Of a stretch of 64,000 bases of DNA, positions 1 through 8,181 are shown piece by piece. Origin of the DNA: Methylobacterium bullatum (GTDB lineage Bacteria; Pseudomonadota; Alphaproteobacteria; Rhizobiales; Beijerinckiaceae); NCBI GenBank assembly GCA_902712845.1, contig LR743504.1, positions 3,446,001 to 3,510,000 on the forward strand, read 5' to 3'. How positions within the stretch are numbered: the first letter of the stretch is position 1; each line of letters opens with the position of its first letter. The notes beneath the pieces were generated by a model. It saw nothing but the letters and a program-made list of their open reading frames with translations. It did not search any database and had not been told where the DNA came from. Both the position numbers and the translations under genes were made by a program.

Positions 1-1
1 T

Positions 2-343
2 GCAAGCGACGACCCAGAATGGCGCGTACCACTCCGAAACGCCCTCGAGGTTGCCGCACGCACGCCTGTTTTCGAAGACTGGGCCGCGGAACAGATAGCG
101 AAGGTGCTCGGAGCGTGGCTTCCGATTGATCTCCGACCCGACGAATTCCTCAAGGAGTGCCGCCGGTCGCGGCGCAAGGCTTGGATGAGCGCGGTAGAAT
201 ATATCGACCGCTGCGGCGAGTTACCACGATTTATGTCGATGTGTATGAATAGCAATCATCCCCGCATCAACCGATCAGGGCATGCTTATCTCAAGTGGAT
301 CCGTCTAAGAGATGATTATTATAGATCTGTTCGCAGTAAATAG
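2..343 (+). CDS. hypothetical protein, C-terminal part (5' end outside window)
   Basis: The frame is open from the first bases of the window to a TAG at 341-343, giving about 113 residues of a protein that begins upstream. The visible part is basic and rich in Arg and Trp (for example RRSRRKAWMSAVEY) and has no transmembrane segment or motif that I recognise. A GTG at 104 could be an internal start, but codon use is coherent upstream of it, so reading from the edge is preferred. It lies about 380 bp before the EAD1-protease operon on the same strand. Whether it belongs to that system cannot be told from this fragment. Confidence 0.5.
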   Translation, partial: ASDDPEWRVPLRNALEVAARTPVFEDWAAEQIAKVLGAWLPIDLRPDEFLKECRRSRRKAWMSAVEYIDRCGELPRFMSMCMNSNHPRINRSGHAYLKWIRLRDDYYRSVRSK

Positions 344-721
344 CCCTCGCGATCCCATCTCAAATGCTTGTAAGTTCTGATTAATGCGATGCGCATGACA
401 CCCGCGATAAGCTCGTCGCTCTTGAGCTCTAGGTCCATGAGAGCCAATGGGCCGTTCAATGCCGGCTTCCGACCGCCGTTGCCACTCGCGCTTAATCTAA
501 TCATTCACGTGGACAAACACAGTTTATGAAGGCGTTGACACTGCGCGACGTCAGCTAGAGGTTGGCCAGACCGCCCTGCCACTAGGATACCCTCGCTATG
601 ACCGATCCACTCAAAAGAGGTTTCGTCGCCGCTCAGGTCGGCGAGGCACTCGTCAATTATGCGCTAGTCGATCAACCATTGCACGAGCCACAGTCACACC
701 TACCTAATCAAGGATTGACCA
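344..721. other. intergenic region, no convincing gene
   Basis: The short open frames here on either strand lack ribosome-binding sites and protein-like composition. The sequence AAGGA at 709-713, 8 bases before the ATG at 722, is the only clear translation signal; it belongs to the next gene. Base composition is less GC-rich than most of the window, as expected for accessory DNA. Confidence 0.5.
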
Positions 722-758
722 ATGCCTATTCTCGACAGATGAAGAACTATGGCAATAC

Positions 759-1757
759 GTGTTCCAACATTATGCCAAAGAGCATACGGAGCGGCGAAGT
801 TGTCTTAAATTCCATATGTACAAGGTGGTGATCTCGGAATGGATCGCCCGCATCCCGGGCCTGTTCTGGCTGCAGGGGGCGGATAAACTGCGAAGGATCA
901 ATCCCGCGCTGATCGAGCGCAAATCCCGAGGCTGGCGGACCTACAAGCCCCGAGGCAAGTCCGGAAAGGTCCTGGGCGGCATCGGCACGGTGCGGCTGCC
1001 TCAAGCCGAGGACGGCTATCGTCTCGTCACGATGTCTGCGGGTCACAACGCGTCCTCCGGTGCTCCAGTCCTGGTCGCGCCCGAGGTGTGGGAACATCAT
1101 CGTCTTCGCGAGGGCAGCGTGATCGTCAACGGCAGCGCGCGCTGGCGCGACATGCCGCAGAAATGGGCCGCGCTGTTTCCCGTCGTCAGTGACATACCCC
1201 GGGGCTGTCTCGTTCTCGACAAGGTGGACGACGTCGATGGCGTCGAGCAAGGTGCGCCCGTCCAGATCCATCCGTTTTCGATCATGGAATACTGGCAGGA
1301 TAACGTGCAGCTCCACGACTTCGTCTATGCGACCGCCGACAGTGCCGATAGCGATTTTAGGTGCGGGATCTCGCGCTTTTTCGAGGACTACAGACATGAC
1401 AGGGGCCGAGAGGGCAGCTATCTGACGTCGGCCGACATCGCTAATCCGATGTGGGACGCGCTGTTCGCCAACCCCGAGGACATGCGGTTCCGCAAGGCCG
1501 CCCAATTACGGCTCATCGAACGACGCGTGGCAGAGGCCGCAAGAGGCGAAGACGTCGTCGACGCGCTGCTACGCATGCTGTCCAATGTTCAGGAAGCAAC
1601 CGTCCTCAAGCGTCTCTCGGAGAAATCGGGGATTCCATGGCGACGATGGTCACAAGGCGGCAGCATTGCCGAAGAAGCCGGACGACTTGTCGACCGGGCG
1701 ATCGAAACCGAGCGGCAGCAGGCGCTCCTCTATGCCGCGCAATTCGAGTTCGCCTAA
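759..1757 (+). CDS. unknown protein, first gene of the EAD1-protease operon
   Basis: The frame encodes about 332 residues if read from the GTG at 759. The likelier true start is the ATG at 722, which has AAGGA 8 bases upstream, but it is out of frame with the rest. The in-frame residues before 759 (DEELWQY) look like real protein, so a one-base discrepancy in the first few codons, or a non-ATG start, is probable. No family is recognised. The N-terminal half is mixed alpha/beta in character; the C-terminal 100 residues are predicted by eye to be helical and charged (IERRVAEAARGEDVVDALL). The stop codon overlaps the start of the protease gene (TAATG), so the two are translationally coupled and probably work together. 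Peptide-binding adaptor or protease substrate are possible roles, but this is inference from context only. Confidence 0.6.
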   Translation: MFQHYAKEHTERRSCLKFHMYKVVISEWIARIPGLFWLQGADKLRRINPALIERKSRGWRTYKPRGKSGKVLGGIGTVRLPQAEDGYRLVTMSAGHNASSGAPVLVAPEVWEHHRLREGSVIVNGSARWRDMPQKWAALFPVVSDIPRGCLVLDKVDDVDGVEQGAPVQIHPFSIMEYWQDNVQLHDFVYATADSADSDFRCGISRFFEDYRHDRGREGSYLTSADIANPMWDALFANPEDMRFRKAAQLRLIERRVAEAARGEDVVDALLRMLSNVQEATVLKRLSEKSGIPWRRWSQGGSIAEEAGRLVDRAIETERQQALLYAAQFEFA

Positions 1758-2740
1758 TGAGCAAGTGGAACCACGTGGCGTTAGCCGGTCTCAACGAGAT
1801 CTTGGCCAATCTTTATCCGACCGACAAGGAGGTGCGCAGGCTCGCCGCTAGTGCCGGCCTCCGGACAGTGCATATTGACTTCGACGGCAGTTCGCTCACG
1901 CGGTGGTTCAGCGTGCTCGATTACGCCAATGTGCACGACAAGGTCGATGACGTCGTCGCACGCTCGCTCGAAGAGAACCCGGACGATGAAGCCCTGAAGC
2001 GCGCTAAGGACCGCGCCCCACCGCCTGTCATGAAAGGTCCCGAGCCGGTACGATGGGAGGGACCAGCCGGCACAGGGCAACTCGAGAAGCTCATTGGCAC
2101 CCAAAGCACACTCGTCCCAATAGCCTATCTGGAGGTCGGTCTGCTCCGCTCGAAGGCTGTGGTGCGCGTAAAGCGCCGGGACGGTGCTTCTGGCACAGGT
2201 TTCGTTACCGAGGACAGCATCCTGATCACCAACAATCACGTGCTGCCGAGCGCCGCAATCGCGGCATCGTCGATTGCACAGTTCAACTACCAGCAGACCG
2301 CGGACGGGCTTGATGCCACAATGGAGGAAGCGGCTCTGCTGCCGGACGCGTTCTTTCATACGTCGGTCGCTGACGACTGGTCGGCCGTGAAGGTCGCGGG
2401 TGAGGTGGCGAAAAAATGGGGCGCATTGCCGCTGACCCGCACTCCGGTCGCGGTCGGCGATCCTGTCAACATCATCCAGCATCCCGGCGGTGGACCGAAG
2501 CAGATCTCGCTCTCCGCGAATATCGTGGCGTTCGTCGGCGGCGGCCGCATCCAGTATCTGACGGACACACTTCCTGGGTCGTCGGGCTCTCCGGTCTTCG
2601 ACGCCAATTGGAACGTGGTGGCGCTGCACCACAGCGGCGGCTGGCTGACCGAACCGGACGCACCTTCGAAAGCCACCTATTATCGCAATGAAGGCATCGC
2701 GATCGACCGGGTCCTCGACGGGCTGGCCAGATTGAAATGA
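1757..2740 (+). CDS. trypsin-like serine protease with N-terminal EAD1-like domain
   Basis: The protein has 327 residues, starting at the ATG in the TAATG overlap with the gene before it. Residues 1-86 match the pattern I know for Effector-Associated Domain 1, a small death-like helical adaptor domain: a YPTDKEVRRLA-type first helix pair, a central Trp (RWFSVLDYA) and the closing ENPDDEAL. After a Pro-rich linker comes a chymotrypsin-fold protease (about 115-327) with all three catalytic residues visible: His161 in TNNHV, Asp207 in DDWSAVKV and Ser276 in GSSGSP. There is no signal peptide, so it acts in the cytoplasm. EAD proteins pair with partners carrying the same domain in bacterial conflict systems and the protease is usually the effector. 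The next gene overlaps it by 4 bases (ATGA). Confidence 0.85.
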   Translation: MSKWNHVALAGLNEILANLYPTDKEVRRLAASAGLRTVHIDFDGSSLTRWFSVLDYANVHDKVDDVVARSLEENPDDEALKRAKDRAPPPVMKGPEPVRWEGPAGTGQLEKLIGTQSTLVPIAYLEVGLLRSKAVVRVKRRDGASGTGFVTEDSILITNNHVLPSAAIAASSIAQFNYQQTADGLDATMEEAALLPDAFFHTSVADDWSAVKVAGEVAKKWGALPLTRTPVAVGDPVNIIQHPGGGPKQISLSANIVAFVGGGRIQYLTDTLPGSSGSPVFDANWNVVALHHSGGWLTEPDAPSKATYYRNEGIAIDRVLDGLARLK

Positions 2741-2997
2741 ACAGCGCGACCACGCCGGATCCGGGATCGCAGCCTCATGAGCACCGCGTGACGGCCTATT
2801 TCGACCTGCGGGAAGGCTTGGCGGACACCTACCGACCTACCACCGAACGAGTGCGGGTCGCGAAAGACGCCGGCGCCAAGATCGGCGACATCGCGTTCGA
2901 AGGCGCCGCGATCGGGGCGTGGTCCAACTGTCCGACGTCAGCACCTGTGGGACAGATTGAGGGTCTTCACGAACGGAGGATGGCTGGTTCATCGTAG
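2737..2997 (+). pseudogene. third gene of the EAD1-protease operon, truncated by IS insertion
   Basis: The start codon overlaps the protease stop (ATGA). About 64 native residues follow (MNSATTPDPGSQ to GAAIGAWSN) before the frame runs into the IS end at 2928 and stops within it at 2997. The last 22 codons are therefore IS sequence. The same IS-encoded tail also ends the recombinase on the other side of the IS. The native part is too short and generic for a family call. Its position suggests it encoded the sensor or partner of the EAD1 protease; the rest is absent from the window, so a deletion accompanied the IS event. Confidence 0.7.
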
Positions 2998-3013
2998 CCC
3001 CTAAGGAGCGAAG

Positions 3014-3388
3014 ATGAAGCAGACATCCGGACCGGCCAAGAAGCCGGCAGAAGCGGTGATCAAGGACATCCGTCGGGCCACACGTCGGCAGTTCTCGTCC
3101 GAGGAGAAGATCCGCGTGGTTCTGGAAGGCTTGCGTGGCGAGGACAGCATCGCCGAGTTATGCCGACGTGAGGGGATCGCCGCCTCGATGTACTACGGCT
3201 GGTCCAAGGAGTTCCTGGAGGCTGGCAAGAAGCGCCTGTCGGGCGATACGGCTCGTGCGGCCACCACGGATGAGGTGCGGGATCTACGTCGCGAAACGGG
3301 GGCGCTGAAGGAGGTCGTAGCTGATCTCGTCCTGGAGAACCGTCTGCTTAAAAAAAGCATGAGCGGGGCTGGGGGCGACGAGGCATGA
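3014..3388 (+). CDS. IS3-family transposase OrfA (helix-turn-helix protein)
   Basis: The protein has 124 residues. It contains the IS3/IS911-type N-terminal helix-turn-helix (FSSEEKIRVVLEGLRGE then IAELCRREGI) that binds the IS ends, followed by a C-terminal heptad-like region (LRRETGALKEVVADLVLENRLLKK) that would form the leucine zipper for OrfA/OrfAB dimerisation. The A7-G run at 3350-3357 lies in the last codons, and orfB starts at 3385, overlapping the stop. The start ATG has GGAG at 3005-3008, six bases upstream. It is intact, unlike orfB. Confidence 0.85.
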   Translation: MKQTSGPAKKPAEAVIKDIRRATRRQFSSEEKIRVVLEGLRGEDSIAELCRREGIAASMYYGWSKEFLEAGKKRLSGDTARAATTDEVRDLRRETGALKEVVADLVLENRLLKKSMSGAGGDEA

Positions 3389-4385
3389 GGTACCCGGCCC
3401 CCGAGAAGCTGGAGATCATCCGACTCGTCGAGCAATCCCACCTGCCGGTGCGTGCCACCCTGGACAAGCTCGGCATCACGCGCTCGACGTTTTACCGCTG
3501 GTACGACGCTTACCAGCGCGGCGGCCCCGAGGCGTTGAGCGACCATCCTTCGCAGCCGAGCCGGGTCTGGAACCGCCTACCTGCGGAGATCCGCGAGCAG
3601 ATCGTTGCCCTGGCCTTGGAGCAGCCTGAACTCAGCCCGCGTGAACTGGCGGTACGCTTCACCGACGAGCGGGGCTACTTCGTCTCGGAAGCGACCGTCT
3701 ACCGGCTGCTCAAGGCTCAGGACCTGATCACCAGCCCGGCCTATATCGTCATCAAGGCCGCCGACGAGTTCCACGATAAGACCACCGCTCCCAACCAGCT
3801 TTGGCAGACGGACTTCACCTATCTGAAGGTCGTTGGCTGGGGCTGGTACTACTTGTCGACCGTATTAGACGAACCGAAGGACGGCGTAGCGACTTCTCGC
3901 GCTACATCGTCGCCTGGAAGCTGTGCACGACGATGCAGGCCAGCGACGTCACCGCCACGCTCGACCTGGCGCTGGGTGCGGCTGGACTCGATCAGGCGCG
4001 GGTGATGCAGCGGCCACGCCTGCTCTCCGACAACGGGCCGAGTTACGTCGCCAGCGACCTGGCTGACTGGCTCGGCATTCGGGGCATGACCCACATCCGC
4101 GGTGCGCCATGCCATCCTCAAACGCAGGGCAAGATCGAGCGTTGGCATCAGACGCTCAAGAACCGCATCCTGCTCGAACACGCCTACTTGCCCGGCGAGC
4201 TGGAGACGCAGGTTGCCGACTTCGTCGAACACTACAACCATGCCCGAGCCCATGAGAGCCTGAGCAACCTCACGCCCGCTGACGTCTACTTTGGACGCGG
4301 CGAAGGGATCCTGGCCGAGCGCGAACGCATCAAGCGCCAGACCCTGATGGATCGCCGCTTGCGCCACCACGCGCAGGCCGCCTAA
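3385..4385 (+). pseudogene. IS3-family transposase OrfB (DDE integrase), frameshifted
   Basis: The first part (3385 to about 3870) has an HTH region and the start of the rve integrase core, including the first catalytic Asp in WQTDFTYLK. The second part, in another frame, carries the second Asp in SDNGPSY and the Glu in GKIERWHQTLKNR. Between them, near 3867-3888, roughly 20 bases (GAACCGAAGGACGGCGTAGC) interrupt the place where the conserved LDDFSRY motif should be, which shifts the frame. The DDE triad is split between two frames, so no active transposase can be made unless the extra bases are an assembly fault. Confidence 0.8.
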
Positions 4386-4459
4386 CCTCTCACCCCAGAT
4401 GGACCAGAACCTCCGCTCCTGAACACCGCAGACTGTCCCAAATCATCTGACGACGGACA

Positions 4460-4756
4460 CTTCAGCGCCCCCGTTTCGCGACGTAGATCCCGCACCTCAT
4501 CCGTGGTGGCCGCACGAGCCGTATCGCCCGACAGGCGCTTCTTGCCAGCCTCCAGGAACTCCTTGGACCAGCCGTAGTACATCGAGGCGGCGATCCCCTC
4601 ACGTCGGCATAACTCGGCGATGCTGTCCTCGCCACGCAAGCCTTCCAGAACCACGCGGATCTTCTCCTCGGACGAGAACTGCCGACGTGTGGCCCGACGG
4701 ATGTCCTTGATCACCGCTTCTGCCGGCTTCTTGGCCGGTCCGGATGTCTGCTTCAT
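4460..4756 (-). pseudogene. truncated OrfA of the inverted IS fragment
   Basis: The first 99 residues match the intact OrfA at 3014-3388 residue for residue, up to RRETGALK. The frame then crosses into the right end of the neighbouring IS copy and picks up about 25 foreign residues before stopping at 4382. The helix-turn-helix is retained and the dimerisation part is lost, so a product might still bind IS ends without supporting transposition. Confidence 0.7.
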
Positions 4757-4842
4757 CTTCGCTCCTTAGGGGCTACGATGAACCAGCCATCCTCCGTTCG
4801 TGAAGACCCTCAATCTGTCCCACAGGTGCTGACGTCGGACAG
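4460..4842 (-). mobile_element. inverted 383-bp fragment of the same IS3-family element
   Basis: This stretch is the reverse complement of 2928-3310, the left end of the adjacent IS, and appears identical along its length. It starts directly at the right terminal repeat of the first copy (4459/4460) and ends in the IS terminal repeat at 4842. The two copies form a pair of long inverted repeats around 3311-4459. The remainder of this second copy is missing, which indicates IS insertion into an older copy followed by deletion, or an adjacent rearrangement. Confidence 0.85.
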
Positions 4843-6500
4843 TCAGGATATTCGCTCCATACCATTGGTGCGTTCACGAGCGCGGAGATGCCGGACCCCT
4901 CCGGCAAGGTGCCAGCGATCGCCGCCTGGATGACGGATGGAGCCAGGAAGGCGAGGTTGAGGGTCATGCGCACCGAGCGCTCGCTGCAGCCTTCCGCTGT
5001 GGCGATGGCATGGGTGTCCGCCACGCGGCCGCTGGCAAGATCGTCGAGCCAAAAGCGCGCCTTGGCGATCCCGTCGACGAGGCGGGCTCGGGTCTCGACC
5101 CGCATCGGCCGCAGCGATGCTGTCCCTTCATCACTTCCAGCGTGGATGATCTGGCGCCGACGACGGCTCGGTCGGGCCGACCAGGGCACACGAAGGGGGG
5201 TCGGCTCGATGGCTCCTGCTCCGCTTGTGCTGTCGTCTTGCCCTGCCCCGTCCGGCTCAACGAAACTGATGGCAAGATGGCTTGGGTGAACGACGATCCG
5301 GCTGACGTAAGCGAGCAGGGGCATCTCTTCGGATGGGGAAGGTTGATCAGGGGAGGGGGGTGTAAGCGCCTCCCGCACCGCCAGCTCGATCTCGGGTGCC
5401 GACACGCGGGCGACCGAGCCGGCCTCGCTGCGCTGCCCCGTCTCGAGCGCACGTGAGACGTAGTAGCGGTAGCGGAGCGCCCCCTTCCTGGCCGAGCTCG
5501 GCGTCATCCGGTTGCCGCGATCATCGTAGAGCAGCCCCGTCAGCCACGAGCCGGTGTTGCCCCTGACGGAACCTTGCGCCTGCGCCTTCTCGCCCAGCGC
5601 CGCCTGGACCGCATCGAACAGCTCGCGCGGGACGATGCCCTCGTGCTCTCCGGGATAGTGCCGGTCCTTGTGAATCACCTCACCGACATAGACCCGGTTG
5701 CGCAGGAGATAGGCCAGCGGACCTTTGGTGAAGGCGATGCCGCCCCGGATCGTGCCATCCCGGCGCGGGGATCGCTTGGTCAGGATGTCCTGAGCCTGCA
5801 GATCGACCGCCAGCCCGTTCAGGCAGCCGAGCGCGAGATAGCGCTCGAAGATCGTTCGTACCTGGGCCGCCTCATCGGGGCAGGGGACCAGCTTCTTGTC
5901 GTGGACGCGGTAGCCCAGTGGCACAGGTCCACCCATGCGCATGCCCTTGCGCTTCGAGGCTGCTATCTTGTCGCGGATGCGCTCGGCCGTGACCTCGCGC
6001 TCGAACTGGGCGAACGACAGCAGGACGTTGAGCGTCAGCCGTCCCATGCTGTTGGTGGTGTTGAAGGCCTGCGTCACCGAGACGAAGGAGACGCCGTGCG
6101 CGTCGAACAGCTCGACGAGCTTGGCAAAGTCCGAGAGCGCACGGGTGAGCCGGTCGACCTTGTAGACCACCACCACATCGACGCGCCCCGCCTCGACCTC
6201 GGCAAGCAGCCGCTGCAGCGCCGGACGCTCGAGGCTGCCGCCTGAGACACCGCCATCGTCGTAGGCCTCGGGCAGCAGGCGCCAGCCCTCATGCGCCTGG
6301 CTCTTGATGTAGGCTTCGGCCGCCTCGCGCTGGTTGTCGAGGGAGGTGAAGGCCTGATCGAGGCCGTGCTCGGTAGATTTGCGGGTGTAGATCGCACAGC
6401 GCAGGGCCTTGGGGGCTTGGGTCTTCGAAAGCGGGGTTGTCAGAGAGTGGATCTTCGGATGTAGGGCCTTGGGATGCGGCGGCTTGGAGGGGGATGCCAT
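4773..6500 (-). CDS. large serine recombinase, C-terminus replaced by IS sequence
   Basis: The protein has 575 residues. Domains in order are: a resolvase N-terminal domain (about 33-185) with the catalytic Ser near residue 42 in YTRKST and the VYKVDRLTR motif; a recombinase DNA-binding domain (about 195-300); a zinc-ribbon-like segment; and a C-terminal helical region. It cuts and rejoins DNA through a 5'-phosphoserine link and would drive integration or excision of a mobile element. The ATG overlaps the stop of the DUF2924 gene (TGATG). After MVWSEYPD the frame enters the IS end, and the last 22 residues are IS-encoded. By comparison with relatives as I remember them only the last few native residues are lost, so activity may survive. 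Confidence 0.88.
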   Translation of the reverse strand: MASPSKPPHPKALHPKIHSLTTPLSKTQAPKALRCAIYTRKSTEHGLDQAFTSLDNQREAAEAYIKSQAHEGWRLLPEAYDDGGVSGGSLERPALQRLLAEVEAGRVDVVVVYKVDRLTRALSDFAKLVELFDAHGVSFVSVTQAFNTTNSMGRLTLNVLLSFAQFEREVTAERIRDKIAASKRKGMRMGGPVPLGYRVHDKKLVPCPDEAAQVRTIFERYLALGCLNGLAVDLQAQDILTKRSPRRDGTIRGGIAFTKGPLAYLLRNRVYVGEVIHKDRHYPGEHEGIVPRELFDAVQAALGEKAQAQGSVRGNTGSWLTGLLYDDRGNRMTPSSARKGALRYRYYVSRALETGQRSEAGSVARVSAPEIELAVREALTPPSPDQPSPSEEMPLLAYVSRIVVHPSHLAISFVEPDGAGQDDSTSGAGAIEPTPLRVPWSARPSRRRRQIIHAGSDEGTASLRPMRVETRARLVDGIAKARFWLDDLASGRVADTHAIATAEGCSERSVRMTLNLAFLAPSVIQAAIAGTLPEGSGISALVNAPMVWSEYPDCPTSAPVGQIEGLHERRMAGSS

Positions 6501-7048
6501 CACGCGATCCCTCCCAACGTGATAGCTATCGATGCCTCGCCACCGCCGCTTGGCACTCTGGTAGGCACCTTGTCCCGCAGCCCGAAGAAGCGGGGTCCGT
6601 TCCAGCGGGTGCCGGTGATGGCGCGAGCAACTTCCGACAGGCTGGCATAGGTCGTCTCCCTCCAGGCAAACCCACCCGTCATCACGGTGACGGTGTGAAC
6701 CTCGCCCCCGAACTCCCGCACCAGCAGCGTGCCGGGCCGAAGCCCGGGCGTCGGGATCGGCGGGACGATGGGCGGTGCCTTCGGCTTAGCCGCGCGTTCG
6801 GCGGCGGCGCGCCGGCGCAGCCTCTCCTTCGCAATCCGATCGAGCAGCCGGGCACTGTCGCGATCGAGGTCGCCTAGCATTTTGGCCTGGATGCGGTAGG
6901 CCAGGAGCCGCATCATCAGGGTCCGAGACAGATTCGGGGGAGGGGCCGTTCGCAGATGTTGGCGCCAGCGGATGCGAAGATCACCCACATCGAGGGAGGC
7001 AAGCCCCTCGATCTCGGCCTTAAGCTCGGGGCTGATCACGCCGGCCAT
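6500..7048 (-). CDS. DUF2924 domain-containing protein
   Basis: The protein has 182 residues. The N-terminal half is helical and Arg-rich (DLRIRWRQHLR); the C-terminal half carries the family's typical stretch ITGTRWNGPRFFGL, preceded by an SH3-like strand pattern (GTLLVREFGGEVHTVTV). DUF2924 genes commonly sit directly before a large serine recombinase in phage-like elements, as here, and probably encode an accessory DNA-binding factor. The biochemical role is not established. Start and stop are both coupled to the neighbours through TGATG overlaps. Confidence 0.88.
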   Translation of the reverse strand: MAGVISPELKAEIEGLASLDVGDLRIRWRQHLRTAPPPNLSRTLMMRLLAYRIQAKMLGDLDRDSARLLDRIAKERLRRRAAAERAAKPKAPPIVPPIPTPGLRPGTLLVREFGGEVHTVTVMTGGFAWRETTYASLSEVARAITGTRWNGPRFFGLRDKVPTRVPSGGGEASIAITLGGIA

Positions 7049-7536
7049 CACCGGGCCTCCGTCGTGGCATCGTCGGTCAGGCGATAGACGGTCCGACCCT
7101 CCGCATCGTGTCCCTTCGTGAGGATCATCCCTCGCTTGCGCAGGCCGGTCATGGCGGCGCGCGTCGAATGGGCGAGCCAGCCGGTGGCGGCCATCAGGTC
7201 GGCGAGCGTGGCGCCCTCGTCACGCCGCAGCATCGCGATGATCAACGCCTGCTTCGTGCCAGATCTCGGCTTTGTCTCAGCCCTGTCCGGTCCGGCATCG
7301 AGGCCGAGGGTTTTCCGACCGGCTGGCGTGAGGCGTAATCCGATCGGACCGCGCTCGTCGCTGTGCCAGTGCGGCTCATCCGCGGTGACAACGACTTCTA
7401 CCGCCAACTCGGTTTTGTGGAGCTTGGCGAACAGCGCCTTGGCCGCTCGAGCGTTCAGCCCGGTGGGACGGGCGATCAACTGGTCGTGGGATTCGGCGGC
7501 AGCTTTCAGCAGCGCGTGGTGGATCTCGTCGATCAT
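7048..7536 (-). CDS. DUF3489 domain-containing protein
   Basis: The protein has 162 residues, read from the ATG at 7536; the frame is open further upstream to 7728, but the extra part has poor composition. The C-terminal 60 residues form the DUF3489 winged-helix-like module (GTKQALIIAMLRRDEGATLADLMAATGW, quoted in part: LADLMAATGWLAHSTRAAM). The N-terminal part (HHALLKAAAESHDQL) resembles a second helical DNA-binding unit. It is the first gene of the DUF3489-DUF2924-recombinase operon and is a likely DNA-binding regulator or recombination directionality factor; the role is inferred from context. Confidence 0.85.
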   Translation of the reverse strand: MIDEIHHALLKAAAESHDQLIARPTGLNARAAKALFAKLHKTELAVEVVVTADEPHWHSDERGPIGLRLTPAGRKTLGLDAGPDRAETKPRSGTKQALIIAMLRRDEGATLADLMAATGWLAHSTRAAMTGLRKRGMILTKGHDAEGRTVYRLTDDATTEAR

Positions 7537-8181
7537 GAAGGTGGGCCTTGCGATGGTGAGGCAGCGGGTCTGCTGCCACCAGCGCAACCCCGCGGATCGC
7601 GAGGGATCGGCAGGGGGTCGAGGGCGCACCGCGTCGGCGGCCTCAAGGACGCTGACAGTTCCGCTCCATTCGCAGCGCAAGTCCAGTCCGAAGTAGCGGT
7701 AATCGCTCACACGCCAGTGCACAGCCACTACCGAACCACGGCTCTGCTAGCCTGCGAACCGGTCTCCGGCACGGCGAGCAGAAATGTTGCGGATGCTGCA
7801 CCGGCGGCAGGCGAGAAACCGGCCGAAATCGCCGAGAATCATGCCCGCAGGACCGGCCCGGAGAAGAGGCCTTAAAGCGGCAGCTTTTCGCTATACCCTT
7901 GAGACGCCGCACGTCTCCCGCCAAACCCGAACGTCCGTCGTTTGCGGAGAGTGAGTGGTGGGCCCGGCAGGACAGTGACCCAGCAGATTATAATGATGGA
8001 AATACAGTGACTTAGGCCGACAGCGCCACGTCAATGTGTAACACTCGCGTGTCATACTTACCAGCCCTTAAGAGGCCCGACGCGAGGCCAGGGATTAGAT
8101 TGGGGTGAAATCCCACTACAGCCTCTCTTGGTAGAAACACAATGAACGACTGCCAAGTATTACTCCAATAGCGCACCTAAC
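7537..8181. other. gap holding the left attachment site, no gene seen
   Basis: Apart from the att repeat at 7954-7973, I see no gene. The part left of the repeat is GC-rich and probably holds the promoter of the DUF3489 operon. The part to the right is AT-richer and marks entry into the tRNA-borne element. A short inverted motif at 8099-8140 is too weak to name. Confidence 0.45.
7954..7973 (+). repeat. attL-like direct repeat (copy of tRNA 3' end)
   Basis: The sequence AGTGGTGGGCCCGGCAGGAC is identical to 17479-17498. It includes the reverse complement of the tRNA 3' end with CCA. The flanking bases differ on both sides, so the repeat is exactly 20 bp. It marks the tRNA-distal boundary of the integrative element. 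Confidence 0.88.

Larger units (their letters stand above)
2928..4459 (+). mobile_element. IS3-family insertion sequence, nearly complete copy
   Basis: The element is about 1.53 kb. Its ends are imperfect inverted repeats: the left begins TGTCCGACGTCAG and the right, read inward, begins TGTCCGTCGTCAG. Inside are the two overlapping frames typical of IS3 elements (orfA, then orfB) with an A7-G slippery run at 3350-3357 near the end of orfA, the usual site of programmed -1 frameshifting. There is no matching target duplication: the left flank is the broken EAD operon and the right flank is an inverted fragment of the same IS. The orfB frame is damaged, so the copy is probably not self-mobile. 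Confidence 0.85.

Noticed and set aside
598..831. 77-codon plus-strand frame before the EAD operon
   Set aside because: It overlaps the better-supported frame of the next gene, has no good ribosome-binding site and its residues do not resemble a folded protein.
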